From positions 1 through 64,000 of the forward strand of contig DRMV01000032.1 of assembly GCA_011322445.1 (NCBI GenBank): 64,000 nt of DNA, read 5' to 3'. A program made the position numbers and the translations under genes. The notes beneath the pieces were generated by a model. The model made no database searches and had not been told where the DNA came from. It saw only the letters and a list, made by a program, of their open reading frames with translations. This document shows positions 1 to 7,866 of this stretch, piece by piece; positions within the stretch are counted from its first letter, which is position 1; every line of letters begins with the position of its first letter. Source of the DNA: Chloroflexota bacterium. Lineage in GTDB: Bacteria; Chloroflexota; Anaerolineae; Anaerolineales; DRMV01.

Positions 1-478
1 CGCTATCGTCAGGGCGAATGTGCACCTGCTGCTGAACTTCCAGCGCCGCGGCCAGTGGTTCGGTAAACACCGCCATTTCATCGGGCACCTCATCGGGCAC
101 AGGGTGCAGGTTGGCGATGGGCAGGGTGGTATATTCGGCAAACACACCGTTGCGCCCCCAAATACCCAACACGGTGCGGTTCTCGCAGTGGGTGGGGCGC
201 CCGGCAAGGCACTGGGCACAATGCCCACAAGCCGCATTGATTTCGCCCACCACGCGGCGGCCTTCCCATGCCGGGGCAGCGGGCGCTCGCACCACCTCAC
301 CCACAAATTCATGCCCCAGCACACCGGTAAAGGGGTAATAACCCTTCACCATCTCCAGGTCGGTCGCACAGATACCCGCCAGCCGCACCCGCAGCAGCGC
401 CTCTCCTGGCTGCAAGTCGGGCATGGGCAGGTCGGTGCGGTAAGTCAGCGTGCGATCTTCCAACCACAAGCCGCGCAT
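1..478 (-). CDS. zinc-binding alcohol dehydrogenase, MDR family (3' end cut by window)
   Basis: This is the N-terminal 159 residues of a medium-chain dehydrogenase/reductase; the gene runs off the left edge. The start ATG at 478 follows GGGAGGTG. A GHEFVGEV segment holds the catalytic zinc His-Glu pair. Four cysteines spaced C-x2-C-x2-C-x7-C, in CGHCAQCLAGRPTHC, form the structural zinc lobe. An early Cys in GICATDLE is the first catalytic zinc ligand. The NAD-binding half lies outside the window, so the substrate cannot be inferred; alcohol, sorbitol or threonine dehydrogenase are all possible. It lies 25 nt downstream of a membrane protein gene and may share its transcript. Confidence 0.9.
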   Translation of the reverse strand, partial: MRGLWLEDRTLTYRTDLPMPDLQPGEALLRVRLAGICATDLEMVKGYYPFTGVLGHEFVGEVVRAPAAPAWEGRRVVGEINAACGHCAQCLAGRPTHCENRTVLGIWGRNGVFAEYTTLPIANLHPVPDEVPDEMAVFTEPLAAALEVQQQVHIRPDDS

Positions 479-503
479 GGGCACCTCCCGGGGCGGAAGC
501 CCC

Positions 504-1010
504 TTAGAGCCGGGTCAACGCCAACGCGCTGCCCAGCGCCAGGAACGCCAGCCCCACAAAAGCCATCAGCGGCGAATTGAGCAGGCTGGCAATGACCGAA
601 AGAAAGATCAACCCGCCCGGCAACATCATCGGTACGCCGAGCACTTTCTGCAAATCATACAAGACCAAGCTAAACCCTGCCAGCGCCAGCGCCTGAAGTG
701 CCGCGCCCAGAAACGGCGAAGGGGGCACAAACGTAAACACCGCACTCATCGCCAACACCGCCGCCACCGCGCCCCACCGCGCCGCCCGCTGGCGGCGGTA
801 AAGGCAAAAAACCCCATACGCCAGCACAGCCTGCGCCACGCCCCAAACCACCACCGTCCCCTGGCCTAAACCACGCCACCCCCACACCGTGATGCTCATC
901 ATCAAGACGGCATACACCACCGCCAGCACCAACCCTGCTGCCAGCCCGCCGCGGCAGGCCGCCAAACGAGGGCGCCGCGCAATGCTTGCCTTTCGACGCT
1001 TCTTTGCCAT
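504..1010 (-). CDS. small polytopic membrane protein, unknown function
   Basis: The 168-residue product has a basic N-terminus (MAKKRRKA) followed by about five hydrophobic segments, near residues 22-45, 52-70, 78-96, 100-118 and 125-165. The arrangement implies an inner-membrane protein with a cytoplasmic N-terminus. AAGGAGGT lies 7 nt before the ATG and settles the start. I see no catalytic motif and do not recognise the family. The partial zinc dehydrogenase follows 25 nt downstream on the same strand. Confidence 0.7.
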   Translation of the reverse strand: MAKKRRKASIARRPRLAACRGGLAAGLVLAVVYAVLMMSITVWGWRGLGQGTVVVWGVAQAVLAYGVFCLYRRQRAARWGAVAAVLAMSAVFTFVPPSPFLGAALQALALAGFSLVLYDLQKVLGVPMMLPGGLIFLSVIASLLNSPLMAFVGLAFLALGSALALTRL

Positions 1011-1123
1011 CGTGTGACCTCCTTAATGACGCTCCCCCGGTTACGGCCCCTCGCACGCCGTTGGTGGCACACTGGGCTCTCCATAACCGAGGCTACTCTA
1101 ATTGTACCCGCAACAACGCGTGA

Positions 1124-1146
1124 GGGGCGGGAGAATCTCCCGCCCC
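1124..1146. repeat. GC-rich inverted repeat downstream of the YeeE gene
   Basis: GGGGCGGGAGA and its exact complement are separated by one base. It lies about 36 nt past the stop of the minus-strand transporter gene and could fold in its 3' UTR. No U-tract follows, so it is not a convincing intrinsic terminator. It resembles the GGGCGGGATG palindromes elsewhere in the window. Confidence 0.6.
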
Positions 1147-1182
1147 CACACAAGGCTTCCCGTCCTGGCATCGTCAGGTCGC

Positions 1183-2793
1183 CTATTTCTGAGCCATCTC
1201 GTAGAGTTCTTTCTCCAGCCGGTCGATCTCTTCCATGCGGCCCTCGGCTTCCAGTTTCTCCAACCGAGAGAGATACATGTCTTCGGAAGACATCTTCACA
1301 ATCTCGCTCGGTTTCACACCCACATTGCGGGCACCCCGGCGCACAGCCCAGAAGAACATGTAGAGCCAGAACGCCAGATAGAGAGCATAGATCAACACCT
1401 GCAGCACATGGCTGTGCGGGGCCAACAAGGCGGGCACGAAAGTGGTCGGAGCGTAAGGCATGCTCGCCATCAAGCCATCCCAGAAATCGCGGGCCAGCGT
1501 GTAGGGCAGGTAGCCGACATAGAAGAACGGCCAGATCAGCAAGCCCGTGATGTAAAGCAGGCCGGTGCGGCCGTAGTTACGGAACTCGCAGCCAATCATG
1601 AAGATGGTGCCCAAACCAAGCAGCAGGCCGCCGAAAATATCCATCGGCAGGGTGGTTTGCACCCGGATGCTGCTGGCGCTAATGCCCACCGTGTGGAATT
1701 CAGGGCCGACATAAGTGGCCGCAAACGCCTCAGTAGCCCAGTGGTGGCCTTCCATAATGCCGAAGAAGGCAAAAGCGATGAACATCACCAGGCCAGTGAG
1801 GAAGATGTGCAAACTCAGCGCCGAGAAAGGCTGGAACGAAACGAACACCGTGCGCAGCGAGTAGGGGATGCGCCAGCGGCGAGCCGACTGCACTTCACCC
1901 TTCTCCACTTCTCGCCCCAGTTCGGGGTTGATCAGGCCGCATTCGGTGCCGAAGCCGGTCTTGGCAACCGAAGTGCCCAGCAGCATCCCGACCACCAACA
2001 GCATGAAAATGTTGCCCAAATTCTTGCCGATGAGCATGCTGCCATAAATTTTGGTCTTCTCAATGCTGTCGGCCCATCCCATCTTCAGCGCGTAGCCGTT
2101 GCCAGCAAAGGCGTTGTAGATCACAACGACGACGATCACGCCCAAAATCACATACAAGGCATAGCGCAAGCCCTTGGAGTCTTTGACATCATCCGAGGCC
2201 GTCAGGCCATCGGCCCAGCCACGCTTTGCCGCCTCGAGGGTAAACCAAAGGGTTTCCTGACTCTTGAAATACTGCGAAAGGTTGAGGTTACGCAGCACCA
2301 CAAACCCTACCAGGGCGCCGATGGTCGCCGAGGTCATCACGACCCAGCTTTTGAGGTTCATCGCCGCAAAGCCGCCCAAGAGGTGGTGCAGCGTGCAGCC
2401 GCCGGCTACACGGGTGCCCCATGCGAAGAGAAAAGCACCCAAAGCGACGAAGAAGAGCCCCTTCTTGGGATACTTCGCCCACGAGCGGAACTCGCCCTCC
2501 AGCCAGGCAAACGCCAGCGCCGCAACCATCGCGCCGATGATGACCCACTGAATGGAAGGCTGATAATCGGGCCTGGTGGCAATCAGGCTGCCACCGAAGA
2601 GGGTGCTTTCCACCCCTGCCAACATGCGGGCCATACCACTGGTGACCCCCACAAACTTGTGCTTGGGATGCCCCAAAGGCAAAAAGAGAAAGTTGATGAT
2701 TTCAGCACTGGCCGTCAGCACACCTGCCGTCCACCACGGCCATTGGCGCTTCAGCCATCCCACGCCTTCATAACCGTTCTTGAACTTCGCCAT
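1183..2793 (-). CDS. YeeE/YedE family (thiosulfate-type) sulfur transporter
   Basis: The 536-residue protein is highly hydrophobic, with roughly a dozen membrane segments. The segment GTRVAGGCTLHHLLGG near residues 125-140 matches the conserved Gly-Cys signature of the YeeE/YedE (TsuA) family, whose cysteines relay thiosulfate through the membrane. A second such segment, GLGTIFMIGCEFRNYGRTG, lies in the C-terminal half. The family imports thiosulfate or related sulfur species. An upstream in-frame codon at 2835 is possible, but AGGAGGAGGT lies just before ATG 2793, so I use that start. The charged C-terminal tail (last 50 residues) is predicted helical. A divergent LysR gene is the likely regulator (inference). 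Confidence 0.88.
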   Translation of the reverse strand: MAKFKNGYEGVGWLKRQWPWWTAGVLTASAEIINFLFLPLGHPKHKFVGVTSGMARMLAGVESTLFGGSLIATRPDYQPSIQWVIIGAMVAALAFAWLEGEFRSWAKYPKKGLFFVALGAFLFAWGTRVAGGCTLHHLLGGFAAMNLKSWVVMTSATIGALVGFVVLRNLNLSQYFKSQETLWFTLEAAKRGWADGLTASDDVKDSKGLRYALYVILGVIVVVVIYNAFAGNGYALKMGWADSIEKTKIYGSMLIGKNLGNIFMLLVVGMLLGTSVAKTGFGTECGLINPELGREVEKGEVQSARRWRIPYSLRTVFVSFQPFSALSLHIFLTGLVMFIAFAFFGIMEGHHWATEAFAATYVGPEFHTVGISASSIRVQTTLPMDIFGGLLLGLGTIFMIGCEFRNYGRTGLLYITGLLIWPFFYVGYLPYTLARDFWDGLMASMPYAPTTFVPALLAPHSHVLQVLIYALYLAFWLYMFFWAVRRGARNVGVKPSEIVKMSSEDMYLSRLEKLEAEGRMEEIDRLEKELYEMAQK

Positions 2794-2875
2794 CTTCCGA
2801 ACCTCCTCCTTGAATCTTGGGCAAAAATGAGGCAAAATAAGACTTACCGATGCCAGGCTCTCATTTTGCTCTCAC

Positions 2876-2881
2876 ATTATA
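2876..2881 (-). promoter_or_regulatory. putative -10 box for the YeeE/YedE gene
   Basis: TATAAT reads on the minus strand about 83 nt upstream of the transporter start. No good -35 hexamer is visible, as expected if an activator such as LysR assists. It lies 45 nt from an opposing TATAAT, so the promoters would be back to back. Confidence 0.4.
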
Positions 2882-2926
2882 GAAGGGAAGCCCCCAAAAG
2901 CGTCGTCCCCAACTGCTTACAGATGC

Positions 2927-2932
2927 TATAAT
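2927..2932 (+). promoter_or_regulatory. putative -10 box for the LysR gene
   Basis: TATAAT lies 34 nt upstream of the LysR ATG, in the divergent intergenic region shared with the transporter gene. The -35 region is poor. Confidence 0.4.
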
Positions 2933-2965
2933 TGAAACTTATACCCTGCCCCTTGTGAGGCCCCC

Positions 2966-3943
2966 ATGTCCCTCCTAACACCTTCCTGGCTGCGCGTCTT
3001 TCTGGCCGTCGCCGAGCACGGCAGTTTCAACAAAGCCGCCGAAGCCCTGTTGTTGACCCAGCCTGCCGTCAGCCAAAAAGTGCGCCAGTTGGAAGCCCTG
3101 CTGGGGGTAAAACTGTTCGAGCGCACGCCCCACGGCGCCCGGCTGACCAGTGAGGGGCACACCCTCCAGCGATACGCCCACGCGGTGCATTGGCTGCTGC
3201 TGGCCGCGGAAGACGCGCTGGCCGCGGGGCTGCACGACGCGCCGCTTACCCGCCACCTTCACCTCGGCAACACTCCTTCCCTCTCAGCCCACTGCTTCCC
3301 CGCGTGGCTCAAAACCTTCGTCGCCCAGCACCCCCACATCATGGTGCACCTGCACACAGCCACTACTTCTGAAATCGTGGCCGCGGTTGCCCGCCACACC
3401 CTCCACCTCGGCCTCATCGAGGGGGAACTTCCCGACGAAAAAGCGGTTGCCTACACCGTGTTGCAAGAGAGCCCCTTCGTGCTCATCACTCCACCCTCCG
3501 AGCCATGGATCGCCCATCAAACCCTACCCCTCAGCAGCCTGCACCAACAGCCTTTCATCGCGCGTCCCCCGCAGGCGCAAACGCGCCGCTGGATGGAAAA
3601 CCTCTTCGCTCAACACCACACCCACCCCCGCATCATCGCCGAACTCGACCAACCCGACGCCATCAAAAAAGCAGTTTCCCACGGCATCGGCGTCTCGCTG
3701 CTGCCGGAGTGCATGCTCACCCCCGAAGACGCCCACCGCCTGCACATCATCACCCTCACTGACGCCCCGCTCAAACGCTACCTCAAAGCCATCTGGCCAC
3801 AGGATATGCCCCTGCACCCTGCTGCGCTGGCTTTTCTGGAAACCCTGACATCCGAATTCCCTCACCTGCGCGAAGTCATCCAGCAGGCTCGCCACCCCGA
3901 CTTCAAAGCCCTCTATCACCTGCTGGAACAAGGCAAAGCCTAA
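2966..3943 (+). CDS. LysR-type transcriptional regulator
   Basis: The 325-residue protein has the LysR layout: a winged helix-turn-helix over residues 1-62 (FLAVAEHGSFNKAAEALLLT, then QPAVSQKVRQLEALLGVKLF) and an effector-binding domain from about residue 90 to 300. A short C-terminal extension follows. GAGG precedes the ATG. It is transcribed away from the YeeE/YedE transporter, the usual arrangement when a LysR protein controls its neighbour, so a sulfur-related effector is plausible but unproven. The aroA ATG comes immediately after its stop codon, so aroA may be co-transcribed. Confidence 0.93.
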   Translation: MSLLTPSWLRVFLAVAEHGSFNKAAEALLLTQPAVSQKVRQLEALLGVKLFERTPHGARLTSEGHTLQRYAHAVHWLLLAAEDALAAGLHDAPLTRHLHLGNTPSLSAHCFPAWLKTFVAQHPHIMVHLHTATTSEIVAAVARHTLHLGLIEGELPDEKAVAYTVLQESPFVLITPPSEPWIAHQTLPLSSLHQQPFIARPPQAQTRRWMENLFAQHHTHPRIIAELDQPDAIKKAVSHGIGVSLLPECMLTPEDAHRLHIITLTDAPLKRYLKAIWPQDMPLHPAALAFLETLTSEFPHLREVIQQARHPDFKALYHLLEQGKA

Positions 3944-5272
3944 ATGCAACTGACCGTCTCCCCCGCCAGCCGCCCCTTGCGCGGCGAACTGACCCTGCCG
4001 GGCGACAAATCGCTTTCCCATCGTGCGGCGCTCTTTGCCGCCCTGGCTCACGGCGAAAGCCGCATTGCCAACTTCCTGAACGCCGGTGTGACCCACCCCC
4101 TGCTGGAAGCCCTGCAAACACTCGGCATCCCGTGGAAGATGGAAGCCACGGCCCTGCGGGTGCGCGGCCGCGGCCTGGAAGGCATCCCACGCGCTGCCAG
4201 GGCGCCCAGGCTGCACTGCGGCCATTCGGCCACCACCATGCGCCTGCTGGCAGGCTTTCTGGCCGCCGCGGGGGCGCCCGCCGTGTTGGACGGCTCGCCA
4301 GGGCTGCGACGCCGCCCCATGCGGCGCGTCACAGCCCCCTTGCAGGCCATGGGTGTTCCCATTCACGACGCCGACGGCCACGCGCCGTTGATTTTAGAAG
4401 CCCGCCCTGCCAACCAGCCGCTACGCGGCCTGACCTACCGCCTGCCGGTGGCTTCAGCGCAGGTCAAAACCGCGCTCTTATTGGCCGCCCTGGCCGCTAA
4501 CGCCCCCACCACCCTGACCGAACCCGCGCTTTCGCGCGACCACACCGAGCGCATGTTTGCTGCCTTAGGGCTGCCAGTGGAACGCCCTGCCCCCTTGACC
4601 GTGCGCCTCTCGCCGCCGATCCCCTCCCACATCCCGCCCCTGAATCTCAGCCTCCCGGGCGACATTTCCTCCGCGGCCTTCCCCCTCGCGGCCGCGGCCA
4701 TTACCCCCGGCAGCCGCATCACCTTACGGGGGGTGCTCCTCAACCCCGGCCGCACCGGCTTCCTGGATGCGCTGCAACACATGGGTGCCGCGCTGGAAGT
4801 GACCCCGCGCGGCGAAACCTACGGCGAACCTTACGGCGACATTACCATCGCCTATACCCCCCACTTGCACGGCATCACCATCACAGGCGACCTGGTGGTA
4901 CGCATGGTGGACGAATTTCCGGCTTTTGCGGTGGTGGCAGCCTTCGCCGAGGGAGAAACCGTCGTCCATGACGCAGCCGAACTCCGCCACAAGGAAAGCG
5001 ACCGCATTGCCGCCATCGTCGGACGCTTGCAAACGCTGGGGGTCAACGCCGAAGCCTTGCCCGACGGCTTCCGCATTCACGGCGGGCAGCCGTGGCACGG
5101 CGGCGTGCTGGATGGCGGCGGCGACCATCGCATTGCCATGGCTTTTGCCGTGGCCGGGCTGGCGGCGCGTGCACCCATCACCGTGCAAGGGGCGGAAATC
5201 ATCGCACAATCGTTCCCTTCTTTTGCCGAAAGCCTGCGCACTCTGGGTGCTCCCCTCACCCTCACCCCCTGA
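3944..5272 (+). CDS. aroA: 5-enolpyruvylshikimate-3-phosphate synthase (EPSP synthase)
   Basis: This enzyme joins shikimate-3-phosphate and phosphoenolpyruvate in the sixth step of aromatic amino acid synthesis. At 442 residues it is full length. The N-terminal LPGDKSLSHRA motif, the SAQVK segment near residue 170 and the RDHTERM segment near residue 197 match class II (glyphosate-tolerant type) enzymes. In the usual N-x-x-T-x-x-R loop the first position is His (GHSATTMR). The start directly follows the LysR stop, and aroE follows 53 nt downstream, so consecutive shikimate-pathway genes are clustered. Confidence 0.96.
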   Translation: MQLTVSPASRPLRGELTLPGDKSLSHRAALFAALAHGESRIANFLNAGVTHPLLEALQTLGIPWKMEATALRVRGRGLEGIPRAARAPRLHCGHSATTMRLLAGFLAAAGAPAVLDGSPGLRRRPMRRVTAPLQAMGVPIHDADGHAPLILEARPANQPLRGLTYRLPVASAQVKTALLLAALAANAPTTLTEPALSRDHTERMFAALGLPVERPAPLTVRLSPPIPSHIPPLNLSLPGDISSAAFPLAAAAITPGSRITLRGVLLNPGRTGFLDALQHMGAALEVTPRGETYGEPYGDITIAYTPHLHGITITGDLVVRMVDEFPAFAVVAAFAEGETVVHDAAELRHKESDRIAAIVGRLQTLGVNAEALPDGFRIHGGQPWHGGVLDGGGDHRIAMAFAVAGLAARAPITVQGAEIIAQSFPSFAESLRTLGAPLTLTP

Positions 5273-5322
5273 GACCCCACACCCGACCCTTGCCCCTTGA
5301 CACCTGACGCCCGACACCTCCC
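5273..5322. repeat. degenerate tandem repeat after aroA stop (CCTGACRC-like units)
   Basis: The aroA-aroE gap is filled with variations on an 8-base unit such as CTTGACAC, CTGACGCC and CGACACCT. It starts at the aroA stop codon and has no coding potential. It parallels other short-unit tandem blocks in the window that also abut stop codons. Confidence 0.5.
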
Positions 5323-5325
5323 CTC

Positions 5326-6186
5326 ATGCCCTCCCCCCGAACTTTCTACGCCCTGGGCCTTCTCGGCTACCCGCTAAGCCACAGCCGCTCGCCGGAACTG
5401 CACCGCGGCTTTCTCAGGCGCTGCGGCCTCGCGGGGGAATACCGGCTATACGAAGTGCCGCCGGGACACCCCGAGGCACTTCGTGCCCACCTGGAAGCCC
5501 TCCGGCGCGAGGAAATCCACGGGTTGAACGTCACCATTCCCCACAAACAGCGCGTGCTGCCGTGGCTCGACGATTTCACCCCCGCAGCGGCTGCCATCGG
5601 CGCGGTCAACACCCTCTGGGCCGACCACGGCCGCCTGTGGGGCGACAACACCGATGCCCCCGGCTTCCTACACGACCTGCAGGCGCACTTCGGCGCCTGG
5701 GCAACCCGCCCCCACCGGGCGCTGGTGCTCGGCGCGGGCGGCGCGGCGCGCGCCGTCACTTACGCACTGCTGCAGGCAGGCTGGGAAGTAACCGTCGCCG
5801 CCCGGCAGCCTGCGCAAGCCGCCACGCTGTGCGCCGCCCTGAAAGCCGCCGCAAGCCATCCTTCCGGCGCGCTGTGCCGCCCTCTGCCGTGGGCGCAGCG
5901 CGCCACCCTCCTCCCACCGCCCGACCTTATCGTGAACGCCACCCCCCTGGGCATGGCCCCGCGCGCCGAAACCAGCCCCTGGCCTTCCGCAGCCGCTTTC
6001 CCGCCCCAGGCGCGAGTGTACGACCTGGTGTACAACCCTGCCGAAACCCGCCTGCTGCAACAGGCACGCGCCGCCGGCCTCGCGGCGGCCAACGGCTGGG
6101 GTATGCTGGTCGCCCAGGCCGCGCTGGCCTTTCGGCGCTGGACAGGCTGCGCTCCACTGGTTGACAACCTTCCCCAAAAGCCTTAA
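5326..6186 (+). CDS. aroE: shikimate dehydrogenase
   Basis: The product reduces 3-dehydroshikimate to shikimate with NADPH. Its 286 residues carry every family landmark: GYPLSHSRSPELH at the N-terminus (substrate binding), NVTIPHK with the catalytic lysine near residue 74, NTDAPGF, and the nucleotide-binding GAGGAARAV near residue 137. No strong ribosome binding site precedes the ATG, consistent with read-through translation from aroA. The 3' end contains a TTGACA promoter element for the RNase P RNA gene. Confidence 0.95.
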   Translation: MPSPRTFYALGLLGYPLSHSRSPELHRGFLRRCGLAGEYRLYEVPPGHPEALRAHLEALRREEIHGLNVTIPHKQRVLPWLDDFTPAAAAIGAVNTLWADHGRLWGDNTDAPGFLHDLQAHFGAWATRPHRALVLGAGGAARAVTYALLQAGWEVTVAARQPAQAATLCAALKAAASHPSGALCRPLPWAQRATLLPPPDLIVNATPLGMAPRAETSPWPSAAAFPPQARVYDLVYNPAETRLLQQARAAGLAAANGWGMLVAQAALAFRRWTGCAPLVDNLPQKP

Positions 6187-6189
6187 GAT
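6161..6189 (+). promoter_or_regulatory. promoter for the RNase P RNA gene
   Basis: TTGACA at 6161-6166, 17 nt, then TAAGAT at 6184-6189: a near-consensus housekeeping promoter. The predicted start site is just ahead of the RNase P RNA. The -35 and spacer lie within the last codons of aroE. Confidence 0.75.
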
Positions 6190-6200
6190 TACAGCGGAAG

Positions 6201-6604
6201 CTTTGGGGCGGCCGGGTGGTCGCGGCAGCCGTCAGGGCTGTCGAGGAAAGTCCGCACTCCACAGGGCATGGCGCCGGGTAACGCCCGGGAGGGGGTAACC
6301 CCTCGGATAGGGCCACAGAAACAAACCGCCAGCGGCCTGCGCTGCGGCGCAGGTGCGGGCAAGGGTGAAAAGGTGGGGTAAGAGCCCACCGGCGCGTCGG
6401 GTAACCGGCGCGGCCAGGCAACCCCCGCCAGGAGCAAGGCCAAGCAGGGGCAAAGGCGGCCGCGTGCCGCCGGGGTGTGGCCCGCACCCCTCGAGCCCCG
6501 GGTAGGCCGCACCGAGCCGAGGCGGTAACGCCCCGGCCCAGACAGATGACCACCCAGGCAGGTTCCCCTGCTGGACAGAATGCGGCTTACAGGCCGCCCC
6601 AGGG
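6201..6604 (+). ncRNA. rnpB: RNase P RNA
   Basis: This is the catalytic RNA that removes 5' leaders from tRNA precursors. The conserved GAGGAAAGTCCGCACTCC element lies near the 5' end and ACAGAATGCGGCTTACAG near the 3' end, both hallmarks of bacterial RNase P. The ends pair (GGGGCGGCC at 6205-6213 with GGCCGCCCC at 6592-6600), giving helix P1. About 400 nt is normal for the A-type (ancestral) architecture. Boundaries are accurate to a few bases. Confidence 0.95.
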
Positions 6605-6636
6605 CTTTCCCCTACGCTGATGCGCGAGGCATACCC

Positions 6637-7305
6637 ATGACTTCATCGCCTGAAGACCTGCTTTTCATGCTCATCGCCCAAGGCGGCCCGCTGGACGGCA
6701 TGCGCTGGACGGTAGAACGCCCCATCACCATCGGGCGCGACCCGGCCTGCGACATCGTCATTCCCGACCGGCAGGTCTCGCGCCGCCATGCTCGCCTTGC
6801 CCCCACCTCGCGCGGGCTGCTGCTCGAAGACCTGCGCAGCAAAAACGGCACCCACCTGAACGGGACGCGCGTGGCCGCGCCAGTGCGCTTAGAAGACGGC
6901 GACGTGGTGCAAATTGCCCTCGCCCAACGCTTTCTGGTCGCCAGTTCCGACGCCACGCTGCCGCTGGATGCCGCCGAGAGCGCCTCGCCACCCACCCACA
7001 AAGCCCTGCGCCTCGACCCGGCAACCCACCAGGTGTGGCTGCGCGGGCAGGAAATCTTTCCGCCGCTCTCCGCAGCCCAGTTCCGCCTGCTCACCACGCT
7101 CTACCGGCGGGAAGGCGAGGTCGTGCCGCGCGAAGAAATCATCCGCGCGGTGTGGGGCGAAGAAGCCATCGGCATCTCTAACCAGGCGCTGGATGCCCTG
7201 GTGCGCCGTCTGCGCGACCGCCTGGCTGCCGTCGACCCCGCTCACGCCTACATCGTTACCGTGCGCGGGCACGGCCTGCGCCTGGACAACCCGGAAATCC
7301 CTTAA
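6637..7305 (+). CDS. FHA domain protein with C-terminal winged-helix DNA-binding domain
   Basis: Residues about 10-95 form a forkhead-associated domain (TIGRDPACDIVI, then VSRRHARL and LRSKNGTHLNG), which binds phosphothreonine. Residues about 125-220 form an OmpR-type winged helix (LTTLYRREGEVVPREEI, ISNQALDALVRRLRDRL, VRGHGLRL). The combination suggests a phosphothreonine-responsive transcription factor, perhaps acting with the Hanks-type kinase at 11838-13685 (inference). An in-frame ATG at 6580 lies inside the RNase P RNA, so I start at 6637, giving 222 residues. Confidence 0.88.
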   Translation: MTSSPEDLLFMLIAQGGPLDGMRWTVERPITIGRDPACDIVIPDRQVSRRHARLAPTSRGLLLEDLRSKNGTHLNGTRVAAPVRLEDGDVVQIALAQRFLVASSDATLPLDAAESASPPTHKALRLDPATHQVWLRGQEIFPPLSAAQFRLLTTLYRREGEVVPREEIIRAVWGEEAIGISNQALDALVRRLRDRLAAVDPAHAYIVTVRGHGLRLDNPEIP

Positions 7306-7357
7306 TCGCCACAGGGCCGAGCCACAGGAAGACCACGGCAGCAATCCCTCAACCTCT

Positions 7358-7387
7358 AAAAAACAGCCCCTCGTTGTGAGGGGCTGT
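7358..7387 (-). terminator. intrinsic terminator after the bactofilin gene
   Basis: CAGCCCCTC and GAGGGGCTG pair around a 5-nt loop, and on the minus strand the stem is followed by TTTTTT. It lies 3 nt past the bactofilin stop and ends the minus-strand run. The convergent FHA gene may also use the hairpin. Confidence 0.85.
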
Positions 7388-7390
7388 GCT

Positions 7391-7864
7391 CTATTCTTCG
7401 GCTTCAGTGGCGTCCGCCTTGGCTTCGGGCGGGGCTTCCGCTTCGGCAGGCGGGGCTTCCTCGGCGGGCAACTGCTCTTCCATGCGAATCTGCCCGCGCA
7501 AGAAAGCGCCCTCCTCGGTGGCAAACGAAGTGGTCACCACATCACCCCACACACGGCCGGTGCGCCGAATTTCCACCCGTTCTGCCACAATGTTGCCCTT
7601 GAAAATGCCCGCCACGATGATCGTTTTCGCGCGAGCCTCTTCACACGTCACACGCCCGCTTTCTGCCACCACCAGCAGGCCATCGAAATCAATCTCACCT
7701 TCAAACGAGCCTTCCACTCGAATGCCACCGCGGCCGGTGATGCGGCCCTTGACCCGCACCTCCGGCCCCAGCACCGAGGTCACCCGCCCTAACGGCGCGG
7801 CGGGGGGTGGGGCAGCAGTGGCTTCTTCACTTGCAGGAATGCGGCGTCCACCACGACGAAACAT
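7391..7864 (-). CDS. bactofilin family cytoskeletal protein
   Basis: The 157-residue protein has a central beta-helix region (residues about 28-125) of short hydrophobic repeats such as VKGRITGRGGIRVEGSFEGE and IIVAGIFKGNIVAERVEI, the pattern of DUF583/bactofilins that polymerise into filaments. Disordered flanks are Ala/Pro-rich at the N-terminus and Glu/Ala-rich at the C-terminus. It starts 2 nt after the fabI stop. A role in cell shape or envelope organisation is known for the family; the specific role here is unknown. Confidence 0.88.
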   Translation of the reverse strand: MFRRGGRRIPASEEATAAPPPAAPLGRVTSVLGPEVRVKGRITGRGGIRVEGSFEGEIDFDGLLVVAESGRVTCEEARAKTIIVAGIFKGNIVAERVEIRRTGRVWGDVVTTSFATEEGAFLRGQIRMEEQLPAEEAPPAEAEAPPEAKADATEAEE

Positions 7865-7866
7865 GT

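Noticed and set aside
1102-2931. 609-codon open frame on the plus strand opposite the YeeE/YedE gene
   Set aside because: Composition is His/Gln/Arg-rich without any fold or motif; it is the antisense of a strongly supported transporter gene.
6580-6636. Earlier ATG for the FHA protein
   Set aside because: It falls inside the 3' end of RNase P RNA; the ATG at 6637 begins the FHA protein proper.
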